Assembly: GCA_902797895.1 (NCBI GenBank)
Contig: CADBUS010000151.1
Span: 1 to 8,377, forward strand
DNA: 8,377 nt
DNA from: an uncultured Bacteroidia bacterium
GTDB lineage: Bacteria; Bacteroidota; Bacteroidia; Bacteroidales; UBA932
Reading direction: 5' to 3'
Part shown: in pieces, positions 1 to 6,752 of the stretch
Position numbering within the stretch: the stretch's first letter is position 1
Layout of the letters: each line of letters begins with the position of its first letter
Program-made: the position numbers and the translations under genes
Notes under the pieces: model-generated
Databases searched by the model: none
The model's input: the letters and a program-made list of their open reading frames with translations, nothing else
Told to the model about the DNA's origin: nothing

Positions 1-816
1 AACAACCCCTCTCTCTGCTGCTCTCAATATACTCCCGATGGCTGCAACCATTTCAAAACCACCAAAATATGCTATTATATCAGTTGTACTGCAATTTGGG
101 ATGTGGGTTTGAAAGTTTTGCTGTGCGTTTTTTAGAATTTTGTACTTATGCTCAACTCCTGCGGAGTTTAATCCGCTCCCGGCCCCAATGCACTCGGCCA
201 ATGGGATATTACACAACAGACTCATCCATAGTGAGCTTGCAGAGGTATTGCCAATCCCCATCTCTCCAACTGAAAGTATTTTGCAGCCATTCTCAATGGC
301 GCACTCGGCCATCTGCGCTCCAATCCTAAGAGCTTGCTCCATCTGTTCGGCACTCATTGCCGGCCCATAGAGAAAATTGGCAGTGCCGCGTGCAATCTTC
401 TTATTTATAATACCTTGCGTTGCAGTTAAATCGTAATCTACACCAACATCTACAATAAAAAGCTCTATATTGTGCTGGCGGCAAAACATATTCACTCCAC
501 CTCCTCCTTTGGTAAAGTTTATCATCTGCTGCCAGGTAACTTCTCTCGGCGATGCGCTAACACCCTCTGCCTCAATACCGTGGTCTGCTCCGTAGAGTAT
601 ATGGCAAGGGTGGGTGAGGGTAGGGGTGAGGCTCTGTTGCACGAGGGCAATCTGGGCGGCAAGCTCCTCTAACCTCCCCAAAGATTTGAGCGGCTTGTTG
701 AGATTATCTATCTTGCTCTCTATCTGTGGTAGCAGTGAACGGTTCAGCGGCTTTACATCAAAGCAAACATTTTCTGCCCTGCCTCTGTTATCTCCAATAT
801 CTGAATTACTTATCAT
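1..816 (-). CDS. cobT: Nicotinate-nucleotide--dimethylbenzimidazole phosphoribosyltransferase CobT, C-terminus cut by window edge
   Basis: Transfers ribose phosphate from nicotinate mononucleotide to the lower-ligand base, giving alpha-ribazole phosphate for the nucleotide loop of cobalamin; a cytoplasmic enzyme. The frame is open for 272 codons to the left edge. Visible family blocks are KPLKSLGRLEEL (residues 41-52), GADHGIEAEGVSASPREVT (76-94), a glycine-rich GGGGVN (104-109), VGEMGIGNTS (183-192), GAGSGL (211-216) and FGGFEMVAA (251-259). The family is about 340-350 residues, so roughly 70-80 residues are missing, including the catalytic glutamate (Glu317 in the Salmonella enzyme). The start is fixed: an in-frame TAA lies five codons upstream, and no other in-frame ATG precedes the first conserved block. 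This leaves about 25 residues ahead of the usual FDVKPLN-like beginning. The gene overlaps the end of cobU by 11 bases, suggesting translational coupling. Which base it activates cannot be read from the sequence. Confidence 0.95.
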   Translation of the reverse strand, partial: MISNSDIGDNRGRAENVCFDVKPLNRSLLPQIESKIDNLNKPLKSLGRLEELAAQIALVQQSLTPTLTHPCHILYGADHGIEAEGVSASPREVTWQQMINFTKGGGGVNMFCRQHNIELFIVDVGVDYDLTATQGIINKKIARGTANFLYGPAMSAEQMEQALRIGAQMAECAIENGCKILSVGEMGIGNTSASSLWMSLLCNIPLAECIGAGSGLNSAGVEHKYKILKNAQQNFQTHIPNCSTTDIIAYFGGFEMVAAIGSILRAAERGVV

Positions 817-1384
817 TGCCTTTAATCTTTACCGATATGCCGCTCACCATCATAATGACCTCATCTGCTTTGGCGGCAATATATTGATTTACCCACCCTT
901 GCAAGTCTGTAAACTCCCTCTGTGCGGTATTGGTACTCACTCCTCCGCAGCCTATCTCATTGGTTACAAATATAAAAACTCCATCTTGAGTTGTAAAGGA
1001 GTTGAACTCGCTCTTTATTTTTTCCAACAGCCCTTGCAGGGCCTCTGCCCTCTTTACTGCATTGCACTCCTCTCCAATTTCTTGTTGCATTTGATAGTAA
1101 AAGTTTGTACACCAAAGCGTTACGCAATCAATGAGGGCAACACTACCCTCAATATCTATCTTGCTCAGATAAATCTCCTCCTCTATATTTTTCCACTGTG
1201 CACCTCTCCTCTGTTTATGAAGTTCCACTCTGTGGGCAAACTCGCTGTCCCATATATGGGCTGTGGCAATATATATAGGGCCTTTGCTATTCTCAAGTTT
1301 TTTGGCAATCTCACAGGCAAGGCTCTCGGCATAGCTGCTTTTGCCGCTTCTGGCCCCTCCTGTAATGAGTATTATCTTTTTCAT
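806..1384 (-). CDS. cobU: Bifunctional adenosylcobinamide kinase / adenosylcobinamide-phosphate guanylyltransferase CobU
   Basis: Phosphorylates adenosylcobinamide and then transfers GMP to adenosylcobinamide phosphate, giving the AdoCbi-GDP used by cobalamin synthase. At 192 residues it has normal length. It shows a P-loop GGARSGKS (residues 9-16), the strand YIATA (38-42), and the LHKQRR block, in which His56 aligns with the guanylylated His46 of Salmonella CobU (alignment from memory). It also shows DCVTLW (86-91), VTNEIG (140-145) and a C-terminal block ADEVIMMVSGISVKIK (173-188) that closely resembles the enterobacterial enzyme. One oddity is residues 145-151, GCGGVST, where relatives usually have GxGIVPEN; the flanking conserved residues remain, so I expect an active enzyme. 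The start is 37 bases after the cbiB stop, and a candidate internal promoter lies at the end of cbiB. The 3' end overlaps cobT by 11 bases. Confidence 0.95.
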   Translation of the reverse strand: MKKIILITGGARSGKSSYAESLACEIAKKLENSKGPIYIATAHIWDSEFAHRVELHKQRRGAQWKNIEEEIYLSKIDIEGSVALIDCVTLWCTNFYYQMQQEIGEECNAVKRAEALQGLLEKIKSEFNSFTTQDGVFIFVTNEIGCGGVSTNTAQREFTDLQGWVNQYIAAKADEVIMMVSGISVKIKGNDK

Positions 1385-1421
1385 ATATGTTGTTTTCTAC
1401 TCTTTATACTCTATTTATCAG

Positions 1422-2423
1422 TTAAATACAAAGATAAATAAAAATTCTTGCTCCTGCCCCGATAATGGCTGTAAGGGCTACCGTCAAAATTTCTGCTCTC
1501 CTGTTTATCTTAACTGCAATTTCCACATCGGTGTTATTAAATTCTCTCTCATTACTCCCGATATATGGCTTCTCCACAATCTCTCCAAAATAGTGGTGAG
1601 CCCCTCCGAATCGGCAATCTAAAATGGCGGCCAAAGCGGCCTCGGGGTAGCCGCTGTTGGGGCTTGCGTGGCAGCGGCCATACCTTGAAATAAAGGCGAT
1701 TAGCTCTCTTTTGCTGCGCTTGTTACTGCGTAGAGCAGGCAAATCTCTTTTTCTGTAAACAAGAGCCATAAGCAGTGCCGTAAGGCGTGCCGGTATATAG
1801 TTGGCAAAGTCGTCAATCTTGGCGGCAACCATTCCAAACTCCTTGTAGCGAGGGTTTTTATACCCAATCATTGAATCTAATGTGTTTATCATCTTGTAGG
1901 TAAGCATTCCCGGCACTCCGGCAACCATATACCAAAAGAGCGGAGCAATTACCCCATCGCTAAGATTCTCTGCCAAAGTCTCCAGGGCGGCAGTACGAAT
2001 CTCCTGTGCCGAGAGGGCTGAGGTATCTCTGCCTACAATTCTTGCAACCTGTTTGCGCCCCTGTTCCAAAGAGATTTCCACCGCCTTAAAGACCTCTACA
2101 ACCTCTCTGATGAGCGTTGTGCCGGCAAGGCAGTAAAATACAAATATGGCGCGTAGAGCTATGGATAAAAAAGGGTTAACTTTATTGGCGTAGTGAATTA
2201 GCAGATATGCCAAAATGGCTGTGGAGCAGATAAGTAGCAGCGCGGTAATAGCTCCTTTAGCCTTTTTATGCTCTCCCCTGTTCAGTCCTTTTTCCGATAG
2301 GCCGATAACCTTTCCAAAGAGTACAACAGGGTGGGGAAGCCATTGCGGATCGCCAATCAGGCGGTCTAATATCCACCCCACCAAAAGTGGAATAACATAT
2401 AATGCTATTACTATCTCTATCAT
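1422..2423 (-). CDS. cbiB: Adenosylcobinamide-phosphate synthase CbiB (CobD of the aerobic nomenclature), integral membrane protein
   Basis: Joins (R)-1-amino-2-propanol phosphate, made by the upstream cobD product, to adenosylcobyric acid, giving adenosylcobinamide phosphate; it acts in the inner membrane. Length is 333 residues against about 320 for the family. Signature blocks in order: DRLIGDP followed by WLPHP (residues 20-31), GRDTSAL (131-137), ETLAENLSDGVIAPLFW (148-164), KMINTLDSMIGYKN (177-190), AAKIDDFANYIPARLTA (200-216), HASPNSGYPEAALAAIL (252-268) and FGGAHHYFGE (272-281). Hydrophobic segments are near 3-18, 57-77, 84-106, 157-174 and 311-332, fitting a polytopic membrane protein. 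The start ATG overlaps the cobD stop as ATGA, which supports both the start and coupled translation. In Salmonella nomenclature cobD means the decarboxylase, so cbiB is used here to avoid confusion. Confidence 0.95.
   Translation of the reverse strand: MIEIVIALYVIPLLVGWILDRLIGDPQWLPHPVVLFGKVIGLSEKGLNRGEHKKAKGAITALLLICSTAILAYLLIHYANKVNPFLSIALRAIFVFYCLAGTTLIREVVEVFKAVEISLEQGRKQVARIVGRDTSALSAQEIRTAALETLAENLSDGVIAPLFWYMVAGVPGMLTYKMINTLDSMIGYKNPRYKEFGMVAAKIDDFANYIPARLTALLMALVYRKRDLPALRSNKRSKRELIAFISRYGRCHASPNSGYPEAALAAILDCRFGGAHHYFGEIVEKPYIGSNEREFNNTDVEIAVKINRRAEILTVALTAIIGAGARIFIYLCI
1429..1436 (-). promoter_or_regulatory. Candidate internal promoter -7 element upstream of cobU
   Basis: The minus strand reads TATCTTTG, an exact match to the Bacteroidetes -7 consensus TAnnTTTG. 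It falls within the last codons of cbiB, 44 bases upstream of the cobU ATG, in front of one of the only two non-overlapping junctions in the operon. Transcription from it would start near 1423 and give a leader of about 40 bases. No TTTG -33 element is visible at the usual distance, and the box also encodes Tyr-Leu-Cys of CbiB, so a chance match is possible. The motif has six fixed positions and would occur about four times by chance in this window over both strands. Confidence 0.35.
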
Positions 2424-3406
2424 CTGCTCAGATACTCTTTAATGGCTTCAACCAACAAATTATCAGCCTCTTCTGAGGCTGCTGCAACCCTAAAATGCCC
2501 CTCTGTAAGCCCTTTGAAGTTGGAAGCATCACGTATCAGCATTCTCTTTTGAGTGGCGAGATAGTGTTTCAACTCCTTGGCACTGCACTTTTTAGACTCG
2601 GCGAGTATGAAATTGGTTTGTGTGGGAGTTACTATAATTCCATCAATCTCTGCGAGCAGGGCGCTTAATCTCTGCGTCTCTTTCAGATAGTTTCTCATAT
2701 CCTCCACCGCACCTCTCTCATTTATAAGATATTTACCAATCTCTATCGCGATGGCATTAACTCCCCAAGGTATTGAATTGGCCCGTAGCCTTTGAATAAT
2801 ACTCTCATTTGCTGTGATATAACCCAATCTCAACCCCGGAACTGCATACTTTTTTGTCATAGAGTGGATTTGAATCAGATTGCTAAACTTCAGCCCCTCT
2901 GCCGGTGTAAAAATATCCTCTAAAGTATAATCCTCGTATGATTGATCCGCAACCACTATATCGTAGTTGCGTAGTAGGTTGGTTATAAACTCTTTTGGGC
3001 GTACGGCCCCATCGGGATTATTGGGGTTGCAAAGCCAGAATATTCCCCTTTTGCTTTCATCCGCAACAGATTGCATAGAGGCCATTTTGCAGGCATCCTC
3101 ATACTCGCTAAAGGTGGGATAGAGTATCTTATAGCCCTTTAGGTGGCTAAAACTCCTTGCTATCAGATATATAGCTTCTGTAGCTCCATTGGTGGCAATA
3201 ACATTGGCCGGCGATATGCCAAGGTGCGTGGCAATTGCAATCTCAAGCGAATTGGCAGAGGGCTCCGGATATGAACGCACCACATAGGAGCACTCCTTAA
3301 TCCTCTCTTCCACCTTTGCAATATCTGCCAGCGGATAGATATTTGAGCTGAAATTTAGCTCAATATCGGGGTAGTTGTATATGTCGTCTCCGTGCCCTTC
3401 AATCAT
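2420..3406 (-). CDS. cobD: L-threonine-O-3-phosphate decarboxylase CobD, PLP-dependent fold type I
   Basis: Decarboxylates threonine phosphate to (R)-1-amino-2-propanol phosphate, the linker between corrin ring and nucleotide loop. The 328-residue protein has a class I/II aminotransferase fold close to histidinol-phosphate aminotransferase. The N-terminal HGDDIY (5-10) and NFSSNIYP (18-25) match the usual HGGDIY and DFSANINP signature of this family and argue against HisC. Further landmarks are NGATEAIYLIA (73-83), NPNNPDG (127-133), Asp154 for the PLP pyridine nitrogen, the PLP lysine Lys185 within HSMTKKYAVPGLRLGY (181-196), and the substrate-carboxylate arginine Arg306 in HFRVAAA. The gene sits directly before cbiB, whose enzyme uses its product, and overlaps cbiB by 4 bases and cobQ by 8. 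No threonine kinase gene (pduX-like) is present in the window. Assignment as decarboxylase rather than aminotransferase rests on signature plus context. Confidence 0.92.
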   Translation of the reverse strand: MIEGHGDDIYNYPDIELNFSSNIYPLADIAKVEERIKECSYVVRSYPEPSANSLEIAIATHLGISPANVIATNGATEAIYLIARSFSHLKGYKILYPTFSEYEDACKMASMQSVADESKRGIFWLCNPNNPDGAVRPKEFITNLLRNYDIVVADQSYEDYTLEDIFTPAEGLKFSNLIQIHSMTKKYAVPGLRLGYITANESIIQRLRANSIPWGVNAIAIEIGKYLINERGAVEDMRNYLKETQRLSALLAEIDGIIVTPTQTNFILAESKKCSAKELKHYLATQKRMLIRDASNFKGLTEGHFRVAAASEEADNLLVEAIKEYLSR

Positions 3407-4898
3407 TTGATAAAATCTTGTAAATTAGCTTCATATCTAAATGGCCGCGCACGTGCTCAGCCAATTTGTTGTACTGCAACTCCTTGAACTGATGGTAATC
3501 TAAACTCTTGCTCTCTGCTGCCTTATCGGCAAAAGGAGAGAGCAGAAAATCTATGAAAGCGGCATTGTCTAAACAACCGTGTATGTAGGTGCCCATTACA
3601 TTGCCATTTGCTATAACACCCTCATCTGCACCATCTTCTTTGGTAAATAGTGAGGTCAATGCGGCACCCTGGTATGGGATTGTAATGCCGGAATGAATCT
3701 CGTAGCCCTGCATCTTATTCCTCTGCTTCACACCTTTATCCTTTGCAAAGGTAAAGGAGAGCTGTTTTGTAACCTTGCCCTCCTCCATTGTGGTGGATAT
3801 TGGGAGTAGGGCCAGGCCCGGCATCTTTTCTGTATCCCCCTCTATATGGTTGGGATCCAGCACCTCTGCCCCCAAAATCTGAAATCCTCCGCATATTCCG
3901 AGAATGGTTTTGCCGGCCCTTTGCGCATTTATTATGGCCTGTGCCACGCCGTTTCTTCTAAGCTCTATAAGGTCTGCAATGGTAGATTTGGTGCCCGGGA
4001 TTATTATTATATCGCTCTTTTGAATCTCCTCTTTGTTGGAGGTATAGAATAGGCGCACGCGGCTATCTCTCTCTAAAGTGTTGAAATCTGTGAAGTTGGA
4101 GATATGGCGCAGCAGCACAACCGCAATGTTTATCTTACCCTTTTCTGAGTTAAAAGCCTTTGCAGCTATATCCACGCTATCCTCTTCCTCTATGTAAATA
4201 TCTTTATAGTAGGGTATTACTCCCAAAACAGGAATACCGCAAAGAGTTTCAAGTATTTTTCTGCCGCTCTCAAAGAGCCTTAAATCTCCCCTGAACTTGT
4301 TTATAATCAAACCCTTAATCCGCTCTCTATCCTCCGGCTTTTGAAGCATAACGGTTCCGTATGCGCTTGCAAATACGCCGCCTCTATCTATATCTGCAAC
4401 CAAAAATATATCTGCACCGGCATACCTTGCCATAGACATATTTACAATATCTCCCTCTGCAAGATTAAGCTCGCAGATACTGCCTGCACCCTCCATTACA
4501 ATTGGATTGTATCTTGTTCGTAATCTGTTGTATGCTTGCTGCACAGCCTCTTTGAGCTTCTTTTTTCCCTCTTTGCGGAAATAGTTGTAGGCATTGGCAT
4601 TGCCAAAGGGCTTGCCATTGAGTACTATCTGCGAGGTGTGGTCTGAGTTGGGCTTTAGCAGCACAGGATTCATATCTGTGTGGCAAGGTATGCCGGCCGC
4701 CTCTGCCTGTACAGCTTGAGCTCGCCCAATCTCTGCTCCCTCTTTGGTAACGTATGAGTTTAGTGCCATATTCTGCGCCTTAAAAGGTGCAGGAGTGTAG
4801 CCATCTTGTTTGAGAATCCTACATAAAGCGGTGGCTATAATGCTTTTACCTACATCGCTGCCGGTGCCGGCCAACATAAAAGGATGGAGCTTTTTCAT
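3399..4898 (-). CDS. cobQ: Cobyric acid synthase CobQ/CbiP, glutamine-dependent
   Basis: Amidates the b, d, e and g side chains of adenosylcobyrinate a,c-diamide, using glutamine and ATP, to give adenosylcobyric acid. The 499 residues are normal length for the family. The N-terminal synthetase domain has the P-loop GTGSDVGKS (11-19), APFKAQNMALNS (37-48), MNPVLLKPNSDHTSQ (76-90), the acidic VMEGAGS (134-140) and VADIDRGGVFAS (167-178). A C-terminal class I glutamine amidotransferase domain carries the nucleophile Cys336 in GICGGFQ (334-340) and His440 in GTYIHGCLD (436-444). The start overlaps the adenosyltransferase stop as ATGA and has a consensus Shine-Dalgarno 7 bases upstream. The end overlaps cobD by 8 bases. 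All catalytic landmarks are intact. Confidence 0.97.
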   Translation of the reverse strand: MKKLHPFMLAGTGSDVGKSIIATALCRILKQDGYTPAPFKAQNMALNSYVTKEGAEIGRAQAVQAEAAGIPCHTDMNPVLLKPNSDHTSQIVLNGKPFGNANAYNYFRKEGKKKLKEAVQQAYNRLRTRYNPIVMEGAGSICELNLAEGDIVNMSMARYAGADIFLVADIDRGGVFASAYGTVMLQKPEDRERIKGLIINKFRGDLRLFESGRKILETLCGIPVLGVIPYYKDIYIEEEDSVDIAAKAFNSEKGKINIAVVLLRHISNFTDFNTLERDSRVRLFYTSNKEEIQKSDIIIIPGTKSTIADLIELRRNGVAQAIINAQRAGKTILGICGGFQILGAEVLDPNHIEGDTEKMPGLALLPISTTMEEGKVTKQLSFTFAKDKGVKQRNKMQGYEIHSGITIPYQGAALTSLFTKEDGADEGVIANGNVMGTYIHGCLDNAAFIDFLLSPFADKAAESKSLDYHQFKELQYNKLAEHVRGHLDMKLIYKILSND

Positions 4899-5395
4899 CT
4901 TCTCTCCTCCTTAACAGCAAGGGTAAAAAGATAATCGGAGAGGCGGTTAAAAAAGGTGGTAATCTCCTCTTTTACAGAGTGCTCGCAGTTTAATTTCCAA
5001 AGGATAAGCTCAACCTCTCTTGCGGTGCATCTTGCAATGTGGATAAATGATGAGAGGCGGTTTATCCCCGGAATAACAAACCCTTTAGGGGGCTCGCAAG
5101 CGGAAATCAGCTCCTCCATTTTGCCAACAAGCTCCAATGAGTTGAGAGAGCGGGAGTTGGTTATGCCGTCGGGAGTAGCTATATGGCTCATAATTGCCAT
5201 AAGCTCCTCCTGTATAGAGTAAATGAAGCTGCTATCTTGCTTATTTTCAATAGATGAGCGCAATAATCCAAGCCAGGAATTAAGAGTATCTATCTTGCCG
5301 TTTGCAATAATTCTTAAATCATACTTGGCAACCCTAACCCCTCCCTTCAGCGATGTTGTGCCCTTGTCTCCGCTCTTTGTAAAAATTTGTTTCAT
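4895..5395 (-). CDS. Corrinoid adenosyltransferase, PduO type (ATP:co(I)rrinoid)
   Basis: Transfers the 5'-deoxyadenosyl group of ATP to reduced cobalt of the corrinoid, the step between a,c-diamide formation and cobyric acid synthesis. The protein is 166 residues. It begins with the family signature TKSGDKGTTSL (6-16), has RVAKYDLRI (21-29), and IDTLNSWLG (35-43), whose Asp36 matches Asp35 of Lactobacillus reuteri PduO. Near the C-terminus FVIPG (106-110) supplies Phe106, the counterpart of Phe112, which helps exclude the lower ligand. In the ARCTAREVE block (121-129), Arg122, Arg126 and Glu129 keep the R-x3-R-x2-E spacing of residues mutated in human MMAB disease. NRLSDYLF (150-157) is also conserved. 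The usual second arginine after Arg126 is Glu127 here. Correspondences are from memory of the family. The gene lies 24 bases after cbiA and overlaps cobQ by 4 bases. It may be labelled cobA, cobO or pduO; it is not homologous to the P-loop CobA/CobO type. Confidence 0.93.
   Translation of the reverse strand: MKQIFTKSGDKGTTSLKGGVRVAKYDLRIIANGKIDTLNSWLGLLRSSIENKQDSSFIYSIQEELMAIMSHIATPDGITNSRSLNSLELVGKMEELISACEPPKGFVIPGINRLSSFIHIARCTAREVELILWKLNCEHSVKEEITTFFNRLSDYLFTLAVKEERR
4906..4912 (-). promoter_or_regulatory. Consensus Shine-Dalgarno for cobQ inside the adenosyltransferase gene
   Basis: The minus strand reads AAGGAGG, a full match to the anti-Shine-Dalgarno core, 7 bases before the cobQ ATG at 4898. 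It is encoded by the Lys-Glu-Glu codons near the end of the adenosyltransferase gene. Other starts in the window show no comparable site, in keeping with the low use of Shine-Dalgarno sequences in Bacteroidetes. It may raise cobQ initiation at the overlapping ATGA junction, or simply reflect the Lys/Glu-rich tail. Confidence 0.45.
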
Positions 5396-5419
5396 AATCT
5401 CAACATATTCAAAAACAGC

Positions 5420-6697
5420 CTATTGGAAAATGATCATTATATCTTTGGCCCCCCAATAGAGGTGAGGGTAGCCGCAAATAACATTGCCTGCCCTAAAGAT
5501 GGGAGAGTTCACTCTCTCTCCCCGAGCATTGTAAACCTCTGCAACAGAGCTCTGTGGCATCTCTTTGAATTGTGTGTAATGGAACTCGTGCCCATAAAAC
5601 TCTCCTCCGCTCTCAAATAGAACTTTTCTATATCCCAAAGAGAGTTTGCGAGCCTCTTTTTTTGCATCAACGGTGTAGGGTAAAATGTTGCATAGCTCAT
5701 ATCTTCCATCTTCATTCTCAACGCATTTGCATAGGTAAGCCATACCTCCGCACTCGGCCAATATTTTTCCTCCACTTTGGGCGTACTCCCTTATTGAAGC
5801 AATGGTTTTAGTGGCTCGCGATAATTTCTCAAGGTGCTTCTCAGGATAGCCTCCCGGCAGATAGAGCAAATCTATATCCTGCTCTATAGGTTTATTCTCC
5901 TCCGGATTGAAAAAGAGCTTGTTGGGCCAGCGGTCGAGATGCTCGCGATAGGTAAAAGAAAAGGACTCTTCTGATTGTGCTATTAGCACTCTGTGAGGAT
6001 ATTGCATAAACTCCTTTTGAGGAGGCAATTCCCTGGTGGATAGCTTAATAATAGAGTTCAAATCTATATTCTCCTCAACCAGTTTCACAAACTCGGAGAT
6101 AGAGCTGTTGGCAGAGAAATCGAGGCCGAGATACCTCGATGGCTGCTCTGCGTTTCCGGAGTAGGGAAGGCAGCCGAAATAACAGATATCCACATCGCTA
6201 CAAACCTCCTTTAACATATTTAGATGCCTTTGGGAGCCTGTTTTATTGAATATAACTCCCAATATATTAACCTTTTGAGAAAAGTTCTTGAACCCTTGCA
6301 AAAGAGGCGCTACAGAGTAGGCGGCAGACTTGGCATCAACCACAAGAACTATCGGTATATTGAGTATTGCTGCAATCTCTGCTGTGGAGCCGGCATCTTT
6401 GCAATAGCCATCAAACAGACCCATCATTCCCTCTACTATAGCCGCATCTGCATCTTGGCAATAGTGGCTGTATATGCTCTTGATATGGTTTGGAGAGGCC
6501 ATAAAAGAGTCTAAGTTTACAGAGCCTCTTTGACAGGCGAGAGAATGGAATTTGGTATCAATGTAATCCGGCCCGCATTTGAAGGGCTGTACACTTAAAC
6601 CTCTATTGTGCAGAGCCTGCATAATAGCCCTGCTGATAGTGGTTTTACCGCTGCCGGAAGAGGGTGCCGATATTAAAAATTGAGGGATGCTCTTCAT
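5420..6697 (-). CDS. cbiA: Cobyrinate a,c-diamide synthase CbiA (CobB family)
   Basis: Amidates the a and c carboxylates of cobyrinate (or hydrogenobyrinate) with glutamine and ATP; first gene of the operon. It has 425 residues, slightly under the 459 of Salmonella CbiA. The N-terminal dethiobiotin-synthetase-like domain holds the P-loop APSSGSGKTT (11-20), KCGPDYID (40-47) and VEGMMGLFDG (88-97). Asp47, Glu89 and Asp96 line up with active-site acids described for E. coli/Salmonella CbiA (alignment from memory). The glutamine amidotransferase domain has LPGGYPE (280-286), nucleophile Cys316 in AECGGMAYL (314-322), YGHEFHYT (368-375) and the conserved His412 in GYPHLYW. The start is certain: an in-frame TAA lies 10-12 bases upstream and the next Met follows the P-loop. 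A -7 promoter box ends only 4 bases before the ATG, so the mRNA may have almost no leader. The CbiA or CobB substrate choice cannot be settled without seeing the rest of the corrin pathway. Confidence 0.96.
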   Translation of the reverse strand: MKSIPQFLISAPSSGSGKTTISRAIMQALHNRGLSVQPFKCGPDYIDTKFHSLACQRGSVNLDSFMASPNHIKSIYSHYCQDADAAIVEGMMGLFDGYCKDAGSTAEIAAILNIPIVLVVDAKSAAYSVAPLLQGFKNFSQKVNILGVIFNKTGSQRHLNMLKEVCSDVDICYFGCLPYSGNAEQPSRYLGLDFSANSSISEFVKLVEENIDLNSIIKLSTRELPPQKEFMQYPHRVLIAQSEESFSFTYREHLDRWPNKLFFNPEENKPIEQDIDLLYLPGGYPEKHLEKLSRATKTIASIREYAQSGGKILAECGGMAYLCKCVENEDGRYELCNILPYTVDAKKEARKLSLGYRKVLFESGGEFYGHEFHYTQFKEMPQSSVAEVYNARGERVNSPIFRAGNVICGYPHLYWGAKDIMIIFQ

Positions 6698-6701
6698 ATC
6701 G

Positions 6702-6709
6702 CAAATTTA
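6702..6709 (-). promoter_or_regulatory. Candidate -7 promoter element for the cbiA operon
   Basis: The minus strand reads TAAATTTG, matching TAnnTTTG exactly. Only four bases lie between its last G and the cbiA ATG. With the usual start site about 5-7 bases after the box, transcription would begin at or within a few bases of the ATG. No clear -33 TTTG is seen on this strand, and the region is A/T-rich, which lowers confidence. Confidence 0.5.
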
Positions 6710-6744
6710 GCTTTTTTTTATGAGCTTTTGTTGGGCGATTGTTT

Positions 6745-6752
6745 TATCTTTG
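6745..6752 (+). promoter_or_regulatory. Candidate -7 promoter element for the btuB-like receptor gene
   Basis: The plus strand reads TATCTTTG, an exact TAnnTTTG match ending 18 bases before the ATG at 6771, which predicts a leader of about 10-13 bases. A TTTTG at 6726-6730 could serve as the -33 element, but its spacing to the -7 box (14 bases) is shorter than the usual 17-23. Confidence 0.55.

Noticed and set aside
1385..1421. cbiB-cobU gap as a terminator or small RNA.
   Set aside because: The 37 bases contain no stem-forming inverted repeat and no U-run after a hairpin; it is too short to hold a gene.
614..1441. Long open frame of 275 codons on the plus strand opposite cobT and cobU.
   Set aside because: The minus strand carries two conserved enzymes with intact motifs here. 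The plus-strand translation has low-complexity, Leu/Ser/Cys-rich composition with no recognisable domain, as expected of an antisense shadow.
187..5760. Repeated CACTCGGCCA-type ten-mer at about 190, 302 and 5751.
   Set aside because: In each case it encodes Ala-Glu-Cys in the minus-strand protein (for example the CbiA nucleophile block), so it reflects shared codons rather than a repeat family.
5509..5775. 88-codon minus-strand frame overlapping cbiA in another frame.
   Set aside because: It falls within the amidotransferase domain of CbiA, which includes Cys316 and the GHEFHYT motif. No start context or family resemblance supports a nested gene.
6711..6730. T8 run in the divergent spacer as a possible intrinsic terminator.
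   Set aside because: No GC-rich inverted repeat precedes it on either strand, and both genes point away from it, so no transcript would need to end there.
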